Assembly (NCBI RefSeq): GCF_905397275.1
Contig: NZ_CAJPUY010000009.1
Location: 62,001 to 126,000 of the forward strand
From: Cupriavidus yeoncheonensis
Lineage (GTDB): Bacteria; Pseudomonadota; Gammaproteobacteria; Burkholderiales; Burkholderiaceae
Length of the DNA stretch: 64,000 bases
Direction: 5' to 3'
In this document: positions 49,232-58,117 of the stretch, piece after piece
Position numbering within the stretch: the first letter of the stretch is position 1
Layout: each line of letters opens with the position of its first letter
Translations under genes and position numbers: made by a program
Notes under the pieces: generated by a model
Seen by the model: only the letters and a program-made list of their open reading frames with translations
Told to the model about the DNA's origin: nothing
Database searches by the model: none

Positions 49232-49957
49232 TCAGGCAGCGGGCTGCCGTCCGCGCAGGTACTGGTGCAGCAGGACTTCCATCGTGGTGTGGCGCGTGCC
49301 GCTGTGCACCGGCGTGGGCGGCGAATAGTTGGTCATGCGCACGACCCAGTCGAGCGCATCGTCGCCCATGTCCAGCACATTGATGCAGCCCGCGGTCTGC
49401 AGCAGCGAGCCGAAGAATACGCGCCGGCCGCAGGTGATGGCCTGAGACAGGATGGCGCGATTGGTGGCGCCGTGCAGGACCAGCAGCAGCGTATCCCAGT
49501 CCGGCTGATCGCGCAGGCGTTGCAGGGCCGGCAGGACGCGGTCCAGGAACTCGCCGACGGTCTCGCCGTTCAGGAAGCGCTTGTGCTCGGGTACTTCCCC
49601 TTCGAAGGCGCCGACGAAGGCGTCGCGCAGGTCCTCGGTCGCAATGGCCGACAGGTCGCCACCACGGATTTCGCGGAGTTCCGGCCAGATCTCGGGCACC
49701 ACGCCCTGCATCGCCGGCAGTTCGGCCAGCACGCGCTGCGCGGTTTCCACGGTGCGCGGCAGGCCGCTGACGATGACGCGGTCGAAGCGGATGTTCTCGG
49801 CTGCGAAGGCGCGCCCGGCGGCGGTGGCCTGCATGCGGCCGGTCTCGTTGAGCGGCACCATTTCAGGCAGTGCCGGACGGCCGCCTTCATCGAAGTATGA
49901 GACGGCGCCATGGCGCATCAAGTAGATGCGGCGGCGTGAGGACGGTGGCAATTCCAT
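49232..49957 (-). CDS. Histidine phosphatase family protein
   Basis: Phosphoglycerate-mutase-like phosphatase of 241 aa. The catalytic RHG motif is in YLMRHGAV near the N-terminus; the second His is in LVLHGATNRAIL, and the substrate Arg/Glu regions include SGLPRTVETAQRVLAEL. Substrate is unknown. It lies between the APH-like kinase (60 bases downstream) and an enoyl-CoA hydratase gene (85 bases upstream), all on the minus strand. Kinase, phosphatase and acyl-CoA genes side by side suggest a phosphorylated CoA intermediate. Confidence 0.9.
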   Translation of the reverse strand: MELPPSSRRRIYLMRHGAVSYFDEGGRPALPEMVPLNETGRMQATAAGRAFAAENIRFDRVIVSGLPRTVETAQRVLAELPAMQGVVPEIWPELREIRGGDLSAIATEDLRDAFVGAFEGEVPEHKRFLNGETVGEFLDRVLPALQRLRDQPDWDTLLLVLHGATNRAILSQAITCGRRVFFGSLLQTAGCINVLDMGDDALDWVVRMTNYSPPTPVHSGTRHTTMEVLLHQYLRGRQPAA

Positions 49958-50042
49958 GCATGTCTCCCATTCTTGGGCAGACCCGTCTTGCGCGGGCTGG
50001 CTGCGGCGGCGCCGTGAGGCGCCGCGTTGTTCAGTGCAACGT

Positions 50043-50822
50043 TCAGCGGTAGCGCGGCTTGCGCTTTTCGAGGAAGGCGCTGATGCCTTCGCCGCCGTCC
50101 GGGTGGTGCAGCGCGGCCACGAAATTATCGCGCTCGGCCGCCAGGTGTTCCGTCAGCGAGGCCGAGGCCGCATGGTTGATCAGGCCCTTGATGCGGCCGA
50201 CCGCATGCGGCGACTGCTCGGCCAGTCCCTCGGCCAGGCGCAGGGCTTCGGTCAGCGCCTGCCCTGGCGGCACCACGCGGTTGACCATGCCGAACTGCGC
50301 GAGCCTGGCGGCATCGACCGGCCTGCCTTCCATCATCAGCTCGCTGGCCAATGCGCGCGGCAGCGCGCGCGCCAGTTCGTACGAGCCGCCGCCGTCGGGC
50401 GTCAGGCCCACCTTGACGTAGGCCATGACGAACTTGGCGTCGCTCGCGGCCACCACAAAATCGCAGGCCAGCACCACCGAGAAGCCCGCGCCGGCGGCCG
50501 GGCCTTCCACTGCCGCGATGACCGGCTTGGGAAACGCGTGCAGCGTTTCGATCCAGTGGTTCAGCGTCTCGATGCTTTCCGCCTGGACCGCGGGCGGCTT
50601 CGAGCGGTTGCCGAGCAGCCGGTTCAGGTTGCCGCCGGCGCAGAAGATGCCGTCGGCACCGGTGATGATGACCGCGCGCAGCGAATCATCGCTGGCGGCG
50701 GCGTTCAGCGCCTCGAACGAAGCGGCGTAGATGTCCGGATGCAGCGCGTTGCGCGCTTCCGGGTTCGAGATGGTCAGCACCAGCGTCGCGTCGACGCGGG
50801 AGGAAAGCAGTTGCGCGGTCAT
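50043..50822 (-). CDS. Enoyl-CoA hydratase/isomerase family protein
   Basis: Crotonase-fold protein of 259 aa. The oxyanion-hole segments are GIFCAGGNLNRL and VEGPAAGAGFSVVLACDF. The usual second catalytic Glu is replaced by Asp in GLTPDGGGSYELARALP, as in PaaG-type isomerases, so shifting a double bond is as likely as hydration. It is 42 bases downstream of the 3-hydroxyacyl-CoA dehydrogenase gene, in the same minus-strand operon. Confidence 0.92.
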   Translation of the reverse strand: MTAQLLSSRVDATLVLTISNPEARNALHPDIYAASFEALNAAASDDSLRAVIITGADGIFCAGGNLNRLLGNRSKPPAVQAESIETLNHWIETLHAFPKPVIAAVEGPAAGAGFSVVLACDFVVAASDAKFVMAYVKVGLTPDGGGSYELARALPRALASELMMEGRPVDAARLAQFGMVNRVVPPGQALTEALRLAEGLAEQSPHAVGRIKGLINHAASASLTEHLAAERDNFVAALHHPDGGEGISAFLEKRKPRYR

Positions 50823-50864
50823 GGGCAGCCTCGGGTGTTGCGGGGGTGGGGGAGCCGAGGCTCC

Positions 50865-52388
50865 TCAGTTCTCTTCGGTCAGCAGCGACAGGCCCAGGCC
50901 CGCACGGCGCCACAGCCACGGGCTCGGACGGTAGCGCATGTCGCCGGTCAGGGCTTCCATATTGCGCAAGGTCTCCAGCACCAGTTGCGGGCCGACGGCA
51001 TCGCCCAGGGCCAGTGGTCCCTTCGGGTAGCCCAGGCCCAGGTTCACGGCCAGGTCGATGTCCGCCGGCGAGGCAATGCGCTGCTGCGCGATATCGCTGG
51101 CGATGTTGATGATGCAGCAGAGCACGCGCTGGGCCACGAAACCGGCCGAGTCGCGGATCACCGTGACCGGCACGCCGTCGCTCGCGAACAGGCCGTGCGC
51201 GGCGTCGCGCGCGGCGGCGCCGGTGGCGGGCGTGGTCATCAGCGTGCGGCGCCTGGTGGCGTCGAACGGCAGCAGGGTGTCGATGGCCACCGTGCGCGAG
51301 GCGTCCAGGCCCTGCTGGAGCGCCGTGGTGGTGGCGTCCAGTCCCAGCGGCGTAACGACGATCAGCGCGTCGGCGGACGGCTGGTCGCCGCTCTCAGGCG
51401 TAACGCCGAGCGCGCCGAGCAGCTTCGCCACCATGGCGTGGCCGCGTTCATTGGCGCGGCTGACCCACACGCTGGCCGGACGTGCCGACGGGACCGCGGC
51501 CGTGGCCGGAACCTGCTTCTGGCCATCCACGTAGCGGTAGAAGCCGGCACCGGCCTTGCGGCCGACCAGGCCGCCGACCGAGCGGATCGCCGTGATCGGC
51601 GACGGGCGGTAGCGCGGCTCCTGGTAGAACTGGTTGTAGATCGACTCCATCACCGGGTGCGACACATCGAGCCCGGTCAGGTCCATCAGCTCGAACGGCC
51701 CCATGCGGAAGCCGGCCTGCTCGCGCATCACGTTGTCGATGTCGGCGAACCCGGCCACGCCTTCCTGCGCGACCTTGAGGCCTTCGATATTCATGCCGCG
51801 GCCGGCATGGTTGACGATGAAGCCCGGCATGTCCTTGCAGCGCACCGGCGTATGGCCCATGCGGCGCGACAGCGCCATCAGCGCATCGCCCACGGCCGGG
51901 TTGCCGGACAGGCCGTCGATGACCTCGACCACCTTCATCAGCGGCACCGGGTTGAAGAAGTGGTAGCCGACCACGCGGCCCGGCTCCTTCGCGCCGACGG
52001 CGATCGCCGTGATCGACAGCGACGAGGTGTTCGAGGCGATCACCGCGTCGGGACGCAGCACGGCTTCCAGCTTCGCCACGAGATCTCGCTTGACTTCGAG
52101 CTTCTCGACGATGGCTTCCACCACCATGTCGCAGCCGGCCAGGTCTTCGAGCGCGCCGCACGGCTTCACGCGGGCCAGCGTGGCCTCGGCGTCGGCCGCC
52201 GTGATCTTGCCTTTTTCGGCCAGCTTGCCGAGCGTATCCTGCAGATACTTGCGCGCGGCCTCCACCGCTTGCGGGTTGGCGTCGTACAGGTTGACGGTCA
52301 GGCCCGCCTGCGCGGCGATCTGGGCGATGCCGCGGCCCATGGCGCCGGTGCCGACGATGCCGAGCGTGTCGATGGTGAAAGTGCTCAT
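50865..52388 (-). CDS. 3-hydroxyacyl-CoA dehydrogenase, PaaH type
   Basis: NAD-dependent oxidation of (S)-3-hydroxyacyl-CoA. The protein is 507 aa, nearly twice the classical length because it has two C-terminal 3HCDH domains, as in PaaH/PaaC. The Rossmann motif is GTGAMGRGIAQIAAQAG, the catalytic His in GYHFFNPVPLMKVVE, and the Asn in PGFIVNHAGRG. First gene of the minus-strand cluster hydroxyacyl dehydrogenase, hydratase, phosphatase, kinase. A TTAGCACGATCGTACG element lies 27 bases upstream. Confidence 0.94.
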   Translation of the reverse strand: MSTFTIDTLGIVGTGAMGRGIAQIAAQAGLTVNLYDANPQAVEAARKYLQDTLGKLAEKGKITAADAEATLARVKPCGALEDLAGCDMVVEAIVEKLEVKRDLVAKLEAVLRPDAVIASNTSSLSITAIAVGAKEPGRVVGYHFFNPVPLMKVVEVIDGLSGNPAVGDALMALSRRMGHTPVRCKDMPGFIVNHAGRGMNIEGLKVAQEGVAGFADIDNVMREQAGFRMGPFELMDLTGLDVSHPVMESIYNQFYQEPRYRPSPITAIRSVGGLVGRKAGAGFYRYVDGQKQVPATAAVPSARPASVWVSRANERGHAMVAKLLGALGVTPESGDQPSADALIVVTPLGLDATTTALQQGLDASRTVAIDTLLPFDATRRRTLMTTPATGAAARDAAHGLFASDGVPVTVIRDSAGFVAQRVLCCIINIASDIAQQRIASPADIDLAVNLGLGYPKGPLALGDAVGPQLVLETLRNMEALTGDMRYRPSPWLWRRAGLGLSLLTEEN

Positions 52389-52414
52389 ATTGCGTCCCTG
52401 AAGTTGTGGTTAAA

Positions 52415-52430
52415 TTAGCACGATCGTACG
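52415..52430 (-). promoter_or_regulatory. Candidate TetR-type operator, TTAGCACGATCGTACG
   Basis: Centred on the palindrome ACGATCGT and sitting between the divergent 3-hydroxyacyl-CoA dehydrogenase and GST genes. The first nine bases are identical to those of the element at 17840 in front of the acyl-CoA dehydrogenase operon. The spacing of 26 bases from the start codon suits a repressor. The motif is shown in plus-strand orientation. Confidence 0.55.
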
Positions 52431-52571
52431 TTTTATGCATCTTTCCGGAAATGGCCGGAAGGCAGGCGGCGTGCGCTGATCGGCCAGTCCGGCGGTACCA
52501 GAAGACCGGGATGGTTCACAATCGCTGCAGGCTTGTGCCCGCAAGCGTGGATTCCAAAGGAGAGAGACGAG

Positions 52572-53214
52572 ATGCTGAAACTGTGCGGATTTGCCGCGAG
52601 CAACTACTACAACAAGGTCAAGCTGGCACTGCTGGAAAAGAATGTGCCGTTCGAGGAGGTGCTGGCGTGGATCGGCGAGACCGACCTGGCAGCGACGCCA
52701 GCGGGCAAGGTGCCCTACATGATCACCGAATCGGGCTCGCTGTGCGAGTCGGAGGTGATCAACGAATACCTGGAAGCCGCCTATCCGCAGACGCCGCCTG
52801 CTGCCGCGCGATCCGCTGCAGGCCGGCAAGGTGCGCGAGATCGTCACTTTCCTGGAGCTGTACCTGGAACTGACCGTGCGCGAGCTGTATCCGGAAGCGT
52901 TCTTCGGCGGCAAGGTCAGCGATAACGTGAAGGAGCGCCAGCTCAAGCTGCTGACGCGCTACATCCCGGCGTTCGCCAGGCTGGCGAAGTTCTCGCCCTA
53001 TATCGCGGGCGATACCTTCACGCTGGCCGACTGCGCCGCGGCGGTCCACCTGCCGCTGGTGTCGTCGTGCACGAAGATCATCTACGGCAAGGACCTGCTG
53101 GCCGACCTGCCGGTCAAGGACTATCTGAAGACGCTGTCGGAGCGGCCGTCGGTGCAGAAGGTCAATGCCGACCGCAAGGCGAATACCGAGTTGATGTTGA
53201 GCCGGAACAAGTAA
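52572..53214 (+). pseudogene. Glutathione S-transferase, interrupted by a one-base frameshift
   Basis: The thioredoxin-like domain (MLKLCGFAASNYYNKVKLAL, then PAGKVPYMITESGSLCESEV and INEYLEAAYPQTP) is in one frame. The helical domain (REIVTFLELYLELTVRELYP, then YIAGDTFTLADCAAAVHLPL, to LMLSRNK) is in the next. The frames join in ACGCCGCCTGCTGCCG near 52797: dropping one C gives PQTPLLPRDPLQAGKVREIV and an unbroken 213 aa GST. As read, the protein would go out of frame after about 75 codons. Either a recent mutation or a sequence error; the rest of the gene shows no decay. Confidence 0.85.
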
Positions 53215-53284
53215 GCACGGCTGCCGTGCCAGACGCAAACGCCCGCGGCATGCCGCGGGCGTTTCTGTTTCTGCTGCGCGGCTC

Positions 53285-54457
53285 TCAGAGCTTTGCCAGC
53301 CGCTCCAGCGCCAGTGCCAGCGTCTCTTCCTTCTTGGCGTAGCAGAAGCGCACCACGCCGGATTCACGCGGCTGCGTGTAGAAGGCCGAGACCGGGATCG
53401 CCGCCACGCCGATCTCGCGCGTCAGCCACATGGAGAAATCCGCCTCGCTCAGGTCGGAGATCGCGGAGTAATCCACGCACTGGAAGTACGTGCCTTCGGA
53501 CGGCAGCAGCTTGAAGCGCGTGCTGGCCAGCCCCGCGCGGAAATAGTCGCGCTTGGCCTGGTAGAAGGCGGACAGTTCCAGGTACGGCGCCGGGTCGGCC
53601 ATGTAGTCGGCCAGGCCATGCTGCACCGGCGTATTCACGGTGAACACATTGAACTGGTGCACCTTGCGGAATTCCGCCGACAGCGCCGCCGGCGCGGCCA
53701 CGTAGCCGACCTTCCAGCCGGTCACGTGATAGGTCTTGCCGAAGCTCGAAACCACGAAGCTGCGCCGTGCCAGTTCCGGATGGCGCGAGACCGAGGCGTG
53801 CGGCTGGCCGTCATAGACCATATGCTCGTAGACCTCGTCCGACAGCAGCAGGATGTCGGTGCCGGCCAGCAACTGCGCCAGCTTGTCCATGTCGGCGGCA
53901 CGCCAGATCGTTCCGGTCGGGTTGTGCGGCGTGTTGATGAGGATCATCCGCGTGCGCGGCGTGATGGCCGCGGCCAGGCGGTCGAACGGCACGCGGAACT
54001 CCGGCGCTTCCAGCGTGACCGGCACGGCGGTCGCGCCGGCCAGCTCGATCGCGGGCAGGTAGCTGTCGTAGCACGGCTCCAGCACGATCACCTCGTCGCC
54101 GGGATGCACCGCACAAAGGATGGCGGTGAGGATGCCCTGCGTGGCACCGGCCGTGACGGTGATCTCGCTTTCCCAGCTGTAGCGGTGGCCGTACACCGTG
54201 GCGATCTTGTCGGCGATGGCCTGGCGCAGGCGCGGCACGCCCGCCATCGGCGGGTACTGGTTGTGGCCGGCGCGCATGGCGTTGGTCACGGCATCGACGA
54301 TGCGCGGATCGCAATCGAAATCCGGAAACCCCTGTCCCAGGTTGACGGCGTTCTTCTCGGCCGCCAGCGCCGACATCACAGTGAAGATCGTGGTGCCGAC
54401 CGACGGCAGGCGCGACACGGGCGGGGTCAGCGGGGCAAGGGTGGAATCTGCGGACAT
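53285..54457 (-). CDS. PLP-dependent aminotransferase, methionine aminotransferase YbdL type
   Basis: Class I/II aminotransferase of 390 aa. PLP-binding residues: Asn179 in NTPHNPTG, Asp207 and Tyr210 in LLSDEVYEHMVYDG, Lys241 in SSFGKTYHVTGWKVGY, and the substrate Arg in VVRFCYAKKEET. NLGQGFPDFDCDP at the start is typical of the YbdL/kynurenine aminotransferase group, which accepts methionine and aromatic amino acids. The frame is open upstream to 54880, but the ATG at 54457 gives the normal N-terminus. Confidence 0.92.
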   Translation of the reverse strand: MSADSTLAPLTPPVSRLPSVGTTIFTVMSALAAEKNAVNLGQGFPDFDCDPRIVDAVTNAMRAGHNQYPPMAGVPRLRQAIADKIATVYGHRYSWESEITVTAGATQGILTAILCAVHPGDEVIVLEPCYDSYLPAIELAGATAVPVTLEAPEFRVPFDRLAAAITPRTRMILINTPHNPTGTIWRAADMDKLAQLLAGTDILLLSDEVYEHMVYDGQPHASVSRHPELARRSFVVSSFGKTYHVTGWKVGYVAAPAALSAEFRKVHQFNVFTVNTPVQHGLADYMADPAPYLELSAFYQAKRDYFRAGLASTRFKLLPSEGTYFQCVDYSAISDLSEADFSMWLTREIGVAAIPVSAFYTQPRESGVVRFCYAKKEETLALALERLAKL

Positions 54458-54546
54458 GGCTGCGACGATGGAGTGCAATGGCGGAAAACGGCTTGCCGGA
54501 CCGGCTGCGGCGGCAACAGCGGCCATTCTAAAGGGATTCGGGGCGA

Positions 54547-55071
54547 TCAGGCTGCGGCGGCAAGCGCGGCCAGCCACTGGCCGAATGCGGGCGGCGTCAT
54601 CACTTCCACGCCGCTGGAACGGCGCAGCCGGCTCCTGAGCTTGAGCACGGCCTTGTCCTTCGACACCAGGCAGGCGGCCCCGGAAAAGTGCGCGAGCTCG
54701 ACGAACTTCTGGTCGTCGGTGTCCTTGCAGCGCGGCAGCCGGATGGCGTCGGCGTGTTCCTGGGCGGGCAGGGGCTCGAGCGTGCTGAAGCGGTCCACGA
54801 CCGCGAGCGCCGCTTCGATATCGACGGCAAAACGCGCGAATTGCGGATAGGCCAGCACACGGCGCAGTTCTTCGCGGCAATCGGCGCGGATGACCGGCGC
54901 GATGGTGCCGGCCTCCAGAGCGGCGCGGATCGGCGTGACGTGCGGGTCGCCGAAGACCAGCAGGTCGACCCAGATATTGGAGTCCAGTACCACGCGAGGG
55001 GCTGGGCTGGCGCCGGATGTGATGTCGGCGGGGCGGGGCGCTGAGGTGTCGTCGGAAGTCGGGTTGGTCAT
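54547..55071 (-). CDS. PIN domain protein, putative toxin-like nuclease
   Basis: Protein of 174 aa. The PIN fold starts after a 25-residue polar N-terminus: [18 protein letters not shown] has the first metal-binding Asp, [14 protein letters not shown] the Glu, and [15 protein letters not shown] two Asp. This matches the family annotated as PIN-type toxin component (COG1569). No antitoxin gene is adjacent: upstream is divergent yaaA and downstream an aminotransferase. RNA cleavage is inferred from the fold. Confidence 0.85.
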   Translation of the reverse strand: MTNPTSDDTSAPRPADITSGASPAPRVVLDSNIWVDLLVFGDPHVTPIRAALEAGTIAPVIRADCREELRRVLAYPQFARFAVDIEAALAVVDRFSTLEPLPAQEHADAIRLPRCKDTDDQKFVELAHFSGAACLVSKDKAVLKLRSRLRRSSGVEVMTPPAFGQWLAALAAAA

Positions 55072-55110
55072 TCGCTACAATCTTGGCTTTGTGTTTCCCG
55101 CAATTCTGCC

Positions 55111-55896
55111 ATGCTCATCGTCCTGTCCCCCGCGAAGTCCCTGGACTACGAGACCCCCGCGCGCATCAAGACCCATACGCTGCCCCGTTTCATCGACCGT
55201 TCCGCCGCGCTGATCGCGCGCCTGCGCAAGCTCGCGCCGCAGGACGTCGGCGCGCTGATGGACATCTCCGACAAGCTTGCGGTGCTCAACGTCACGCGCT
55301 ACGCGGACTGGTCCGAGGCGTTCACCGCCGCCAACAGCAAGCAGGCGGTGCTGGCTTTCAACGGCGACGTGTACGACGGCTTCGATGCGAAGAGCCTGTC
55401 GGCCGATGACCTGGGCTTCGCGCAGAAGCATGTGCGCATCCTGTCCGGCCTGTACGGCGTGCTGCGCCCGCTGGACTGGATGCAGCCTTACCGCCTCGAG
55501 ATGGGTACGCGCCTCGATACCGCCGCGGGCAAGGACCTCTATGCGTACTGGGGCGACGATGTCACGCAGCTGCTCAACGCTGACATGGCCGGCCTCAAGC
55601 ACGAGGGCGCGCCCACGCTGGTCAACCTGGCGTCGGAAGAATATTTCAAGGTGGTGCGCCCCAAGGTGCTGAATGCGCGCATCATCACGCCGGTGTTCGA
55701 GGACTGGAAGGGCGGCCGCTACAAGATCATCTCCTTCCACGCCAAGCGCGCGCGCGGCACCATGGCCCGCTATGCGGTCACGCATCGCGTCACGGAACCG
55801 GCCGCGCTCAAGCGCTTTGCCGAAGACGGCTATGCGTTCGATGCCGCCGCCTCGGACGACGGCCGCTGGGTCTTCCGCCGCCGCCTCGAAGACTGA
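55111..55896 (+). CDS. yaaA: Peroxide stress protein YaaA
   Basis: DUF328/UPF0246 family protein of 261 aa that limits free iron and DNA damage during peroxide stress in E. coli. [16 protein letters not shown] at the start, [40 protein letters not shown] and [16 protein letters not shown] are diagnostic. The mechanism is not settled; it has DNA-binding properties in E. coli. It is divergent from the PIN gene (39 bases apart) and followed after 23 bases by an M14 peptidase gene. Confidence 0.94.
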   Translation: MLIVLSPAKSLDYETPARIKTHTLPRFIDRSAALIARLRKLAPQDVGALMDISDKLAVLNVTRYADWSEAFTAANSKQAVLAFNGDVYDGFDAKSLSADDLGFAQKHVRILSGLYGVLRPLDWMQPYRLEMGTRLDTAAGKDLYAYWGDDVTQLLNADMAGLKHEGAPTLVNLASEEYFKVVRPKVLNARIITPVFEDWKGGRYKIISFHAKRARGTMARYAVTHRVTEPAALKRFAEDGYAFDAAASDDGRWVFRRRLED

Positions 55897-55919
55897 ACCC
55901 CTCCACGGAGCTGCCCGCC

Positions 55920-57062
55920 ATGACCTCAGGCCTGCATATCTCGACCCACTTTGATTCCGGCGCGATCGAAGTCGAAGCGCTCGACCATGCCGACGACATC
56001 CGCCTGCGCATCCGCGCCGATTCCCACGCGGACTTCCGCCAGTGGTTCCACTTCCGCCTGCAGGGCGCGGCGGGGCAGGCGTGCCGGCTGCAGTTCCTGA
56101 ACGCCGGCGAGTGCACCTATCCGGACGGCTGGCGCGACTACCGCGCGGTGGCATCGTACGACCGCGCCAACTGGTTCCGCGTGCCGACGCGCTATGACGG
56201 CCAGGTGCTCGCCGTCGAGTTCACGCCCGAACATGACAGCGTGTGGCTGGCGTACTTCGAGCCCTATCCGGAAGAGCGCCACCTGTCGCTGCTGGCGACC
56301 TGCCAGCGCTCGCCGCTGGCGAAGCTGTCGCACCTCGGCAGCACGGTCGATGGCCGCGATCTGACCCGCGTCACCGTGGGCCAGCCCGGCCCCGGCAAGA
56401 AGACCATCTGGATGATCGCGCGCCAGCATCCCGGCGAGAGCATGGCCGAGTGGTTCTGCGAAGGCGTGCTGCAGCGCCTGACGGGCACCGGCATGTGGGC
56501 GCATGACCCGGTCGCGCGCCGGCTGCTCGAACGCACCGTGTTCCATATCGTGCCGAACATGAACCCGGACGGCTCGGCGCGCGGCAACCTGCGCACCAAC
56601 GCCGCCGGCGCCAACCTGAACCGCGAATGGATGACGCCGAGCCCGGACACGAGCCCCGAGGTCTGGCACGTGCGCCGCGCGATCGAAGCCACCGGCTGCG
56701 ACCTGTTCTTCGACATCCACGGCGACGAGGGCCTGCCCTACAACTTCGTCGCCGGCAGCGAGATGCTGCCGAGCTTCACCGAGAAGCAGCGCGACGAGCA
56801 GGCACGTTTCATCGAAGCGTTCAAGCGCGTCACGCCCGACTTCCAGGACGTGCACGGCTATGCGGCCAGCAAGTACAACGCCGACGCGCTCAAGCTGGCG
56901 TCGAAGTACATTGGCCACACCTTCGGCTGCCTGTCGCTGACGCTGGAAATGCCGTTCAAGGACAACGCGGACCTGCCCGATGCCGTAGTCGGCTGGAATG
57001 GCGCGCGCAGCGCGCTGCTGGGCACGGCGATGCTGGCGGCAGTCCTGGAGTTTCTAGGCTGA
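55920..57062 (+). CDS. M14 carboxypeptidase, cytosolic carboxypeptidase (CCP) type
   Basis: Zinc carboxypeptidase of 380 aa without a signal peptide. An N-terminal beta-sandwich typical of CCPs (about 1-130) precedes the catalytic domain. Zinc ligands are His170 and Glu173 in RQHPGESMAEW and the His in FFDIHGDEG (about 267). Substrate residues are in NMNPDGSARGN and NLNREWM, and the catalytic Glu in LTLEMPFKD (about 345). Eukaryotic CCPs remove glutamate from tubulin; the bacterial substrate is unknown. Probably cotranscribed with yaaA. Confidence 0.9.
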   Translation: MTSGLHISTHFDSGAIEVEALDHADDIRLRIRADSHADFRQWFHFRLQGAAGQACRLQFLNAGECTYPDGWRDYRAVASYDRANWFRVPTRYDGQVLAVEFTPEHDSVWLAYFEPYPEERHLSLLATCQRSPLAKLSHLGSTVDGRDLTRVTVGQPGPGKKTIWMIARQHPGESMAEWFCEGVLQRLTGTGMWAHDPVARRLLERTVFHIVPNMNPDGSARGNLRTNAAGANLNREWMTPSPDTSPEVWHVRRAIEATGCDLFFDIHGDEGLPYNFVAGSEMLPSFTEKQRDEQARFIEAFKRVTPDFQDVHGYAASKYNADALKLASKYIGHTFGCLSLTLEMPFKDNADLPDAVVGWNGARSALLGTAMLAAVLEFLG

Positions 57063-57083
57063 GGCCGGCCGCAGCGAGCAACG

Positions 57084-57112
57084 AAGGCCCGCCGTCATGG
57101 CGGGCCTTTTTG
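57084..57112 (+). terminator. Intrinsic terminator after the M14 gene
   Basis: GGCCCGCC (57086-57093) pairs perfectly with GGCGGGCC (57099-57106) over a five-base loop, followed by five T. The stem extends by two A-T pairs. It separates the gene from the convergent lipoprotein gene. Confidence 0.92.
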
Positions 57113-57123
57113 CATGGGGTCGG

Positions 57124-57912
57124 CTACTGCTTCTTGCTCGTGCTCTTGCCGGTCGACTTGGACGAAGACGAGGACGCCTTGGCCGAAGACTTGCCCGATG
57201 AACTGCTCTTGCTCGATGCCGTCGACGAGCCCTTGGACTTGCCGCCCTTCGCGCCCTTGTGGCTCTTGCCGGCGGAGGCGTGGCCGGACGTCTGGACGGC
57301 CGGCGCGGCCGCGGGTTCCGAGATCGTGGCGCCGCTGCCGTCCAGCAGTTCATAGGCCAGCATCATGCCCTCGTCATAGCCGCAGCGGACCTTGACCGGC
57401 TGCCATGGCTCCTCGCCGCGGCGCTTGTGCGCCAGTGCGGCGAATGTCACCACGGAGTTGACCGGAACGGCCTGCTTGCCCTGCGAGAAGCGTCCGTTCC
57501 AGGATTCCACCGTGGCCTGGCCGCTGGCGAGCGCGCCAGTGGGGATCTTGAGCGCGTCGTAGGTGGCCGAGCGCGGCACGACCCAGCTGGCATGCGCAGC
57601 GCAGTCGGCGACGTCGCTGGTGGCGCTCTCCGTCTTCATCAGCTGCTCGCGCATCTTCGCGCGGTATTCGGCAAGGCTGACGCGACCACGGTCGGGCAGG
57701 TTGATGGTCTTGGTCGGCTCGGTGGCGGGCGCTGCCGGGGCGGGCGCGACGGCGGGGCGGGCGGGTGCGGCCGCGGCCGCGGACTGGCTGCTGGCGGCGT
57801 CGGTGCCATCAGCCGGCATGTTGGCGCAGCCCGCCAGCACCAACGCACCGGTTACTGCGGCGGCCAGCATGCTGAGGCGGCTGCCGATCAGTCTGGAAAT
57901 TCGTCGGATCAC
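57124..57912 (-). CDS. Lipoprotein of unknown function with Ser/Lys-rich tail
   Basis: Exported lipoprotein of about 262 aa; the signal ends in GALVLAGC. An Ala/Pro-rich linker follows, then a core of about 130 residues with VADCAAHASWVVPRSATYDA, IPTGALASGQATVESWNGRF and VKVRCGYDEGMMLAYELL. It resembles proteins annotated as BspC-domain in Burkholderiales, a call I make with modest confidence. Two Cys in the core could form a disulfide. The last 55 residues are almost only Ser, Lys, Gly and Ala. The start is uncertain: GTG 57912 is used, TTG 57951 is possible. Confidence 0.75.
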   Translation of the reverse strand: MIRRISRLIGSRLSMLAAAVTGALVLAGCANMPADGTDAASSQSAAAAAPARPAVAPAPAAPATEPTKTINLPDRGRVSLAEYRAKMREQLMKTESATSDVADCAAHASWVVPRSATYDALKIPTGALASGQATVESWNGRFSQGKQAVPVNSVVTFAALAHKRRGEEPWQPVKVRCGYDEGMMLAYELLDGSGATISEPAAAPAVQTSGHASAGKSHKGAKGGKSKGSSTASSKSSSSGKSSAKASSSSSKSTGKSTSKKQ

Positions 57913-58117
57913 GGTGTCTGTCTTGCCATTCCGGCAAGCGTGGGTTCGCAAAGGATTGCCATGATAGAGGAAACCTATCTTGCAAAGTTCCTAAACTTTG
58001 TTACCCATTCTTCTAATACATCAATGATCGCGAGGCCATATCAGAGAGCCTGTCTGTTATGCAACTGAGGTGAACCCGGATGCAGCGCGCTGCATCCGGG
58101 ACACTTGCTGCCGCGGC

